From: Actinomycetales bacterium
GTDB lineage: Bacteria > Actinomycetota > Actinomycetes > Propionibacteriales > Nocardioidaceae
Assembly: GCA_012513165.1 (NCBI GenBank)
Contig: JAAZCT010000191.1
Coordinates: 1 to 6,977 of the forward strand
Reading direction: 5' to 3'
DNA length: 6,977 nt
Of this stretch, positions 6,790 through 6,977 are shown piece after piece (position 1 is the stretch's first letter; each line of letters opens with the position of its first letter). The notes beneath the pieces are model-generated. The model made no database searches and was not told the origin of the DNA. It saw only the letters and a program-made list of their open reading frames with translations. Made by a program: the position numbers and the translations under genes.

Positions 6790-6977
6790 ATGGACTTCGC
6801 TTTTGATCGAGCCCGCCACGACAGAGCCGCCCATCTGAGGAAAGACCCAGAAGTCTGGGCCGCCGCTGAATGTCGTTTCATGTTGGTTGGCGGGGAACAC
6901 GTAGCCACCACGGACGGCCCGGAAATCGCTTGGTTTTCCAGATCGGAACTACCAGAAGGAACGCTGCTATTTTTGGG
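6790..6977 (+). CDS. nudC: NudC-like NAD(H) diphosphatase, N-terminal part only
   Basis: Sixty-two complete codons are present before the window ends; the full family length is about 300 residues. NudC hydrolyses NAD(H) to NMN(H) and AMP and can remove NAD caps from RNA. The catalytic Nudix box and the zinc ribbon lie further on and are not visible. The call rests on the N-terminal pattern DRAAHLRKDP (residues 11-20), the strand ending in FMLVGGEH (30-37), AWFS (47-50), and LPEGTLLFLG at the edge, which resemble actinobacterial NudC N-terminal domains. It also rests on position, since nudC sits close downstream of adnB in mycobacteria. ATG 6790 is the first start after an in-frame TAG at 6778. 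It lies four bases after the adnB stop with no strong ribosome binding site (only GTGAG at 6782-6786), which points to translational coupling. The N-terminal domain diverges strongly between NudC proteins, so the match is suggestive, not proof. Confidence 0.72.
   Translation, partial: MDFAFDRARHDRAAHLRKDPEVWAAAECRFMLVGGEHVATTDGPEIAWFSRSELPEGTLLFL

Noticed and set aside
1..6977. A new defence or mobile system built from the two helicase-nucleases
   Set aside because: Tandem helicase-nucleases can suggest defence islands, but every motif and the gene neighbourhood fit housekeeping AdnAB. No integrase, transposase, repeats or base-composition break is visible.

Overview
This window reads as a compact DNA-repair operon from an actinobacterium (Actinomycetota) of moderately high GC content. 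The phylum call rests on the AdnA/AdnB pair, which is the characteristic actinobacterial double-strand-break resection motor-nuclease. It also rests on the flanking genes: an alkyltransferase-like (ATL) gene before the pair and a nudC-type gene after it, an order resembling the Mycobacterium tuberculosis Rv3204/Rv3202c-Rv3201c/Rv3199c neighbourhood. The genus cannot be fixed from sequence reading alone. All four genes are on the + strand and nearly every base is coding.

Layout: (1) positions 11-16 and 23-313 hold a ribosome binding site and a small ATL protein, in which the alkyl-accepting Cys is Trp and the following His is also Trp (PWWR). (2) A 53-base gap carries no convincing promoter or terminator. 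(3) Positions 367-3591 hold adnA, a UvrD-like motor fused to a RecB/AddB-type nuclease with a cysteine cluster expected to hold a [4Fe-4S] centre. (4) adnB (3588-6785) starts inside the adnA stop codon (ATGA overlap). It has the same motor-nuclease architecture but no cysteine cluster. (5) Four bases after adnB, the N-terminal part of a NudC-like NAD(H) diphosphatase begins at 6790 and runs off the end of the window.

How they fit together: AdnA and AdnB form a heterodimer that unwinds DNA from a break and cuts the strands, feeding homologous recombination. Both motors and both nuclease sites look intact here. The ATL protein is expected to flag O6-alkylguanine for nucleotide excision repair, so the first three genes form a DNA-damage cluster. 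NudC hydrolyses NAD(H) or removes NAD caps from RNA; its link to the others may be only positional. I see no mobile element, CRISPR array, RNA gene or new defence system. The points most worth a second look are the double-Trp ATL site, the extra cysteine beside the AdnA Fe-S motif, the weak non-ATG start of adnA against the strong AdnB ribosome binding site, and the long acidic linker in AdnB.
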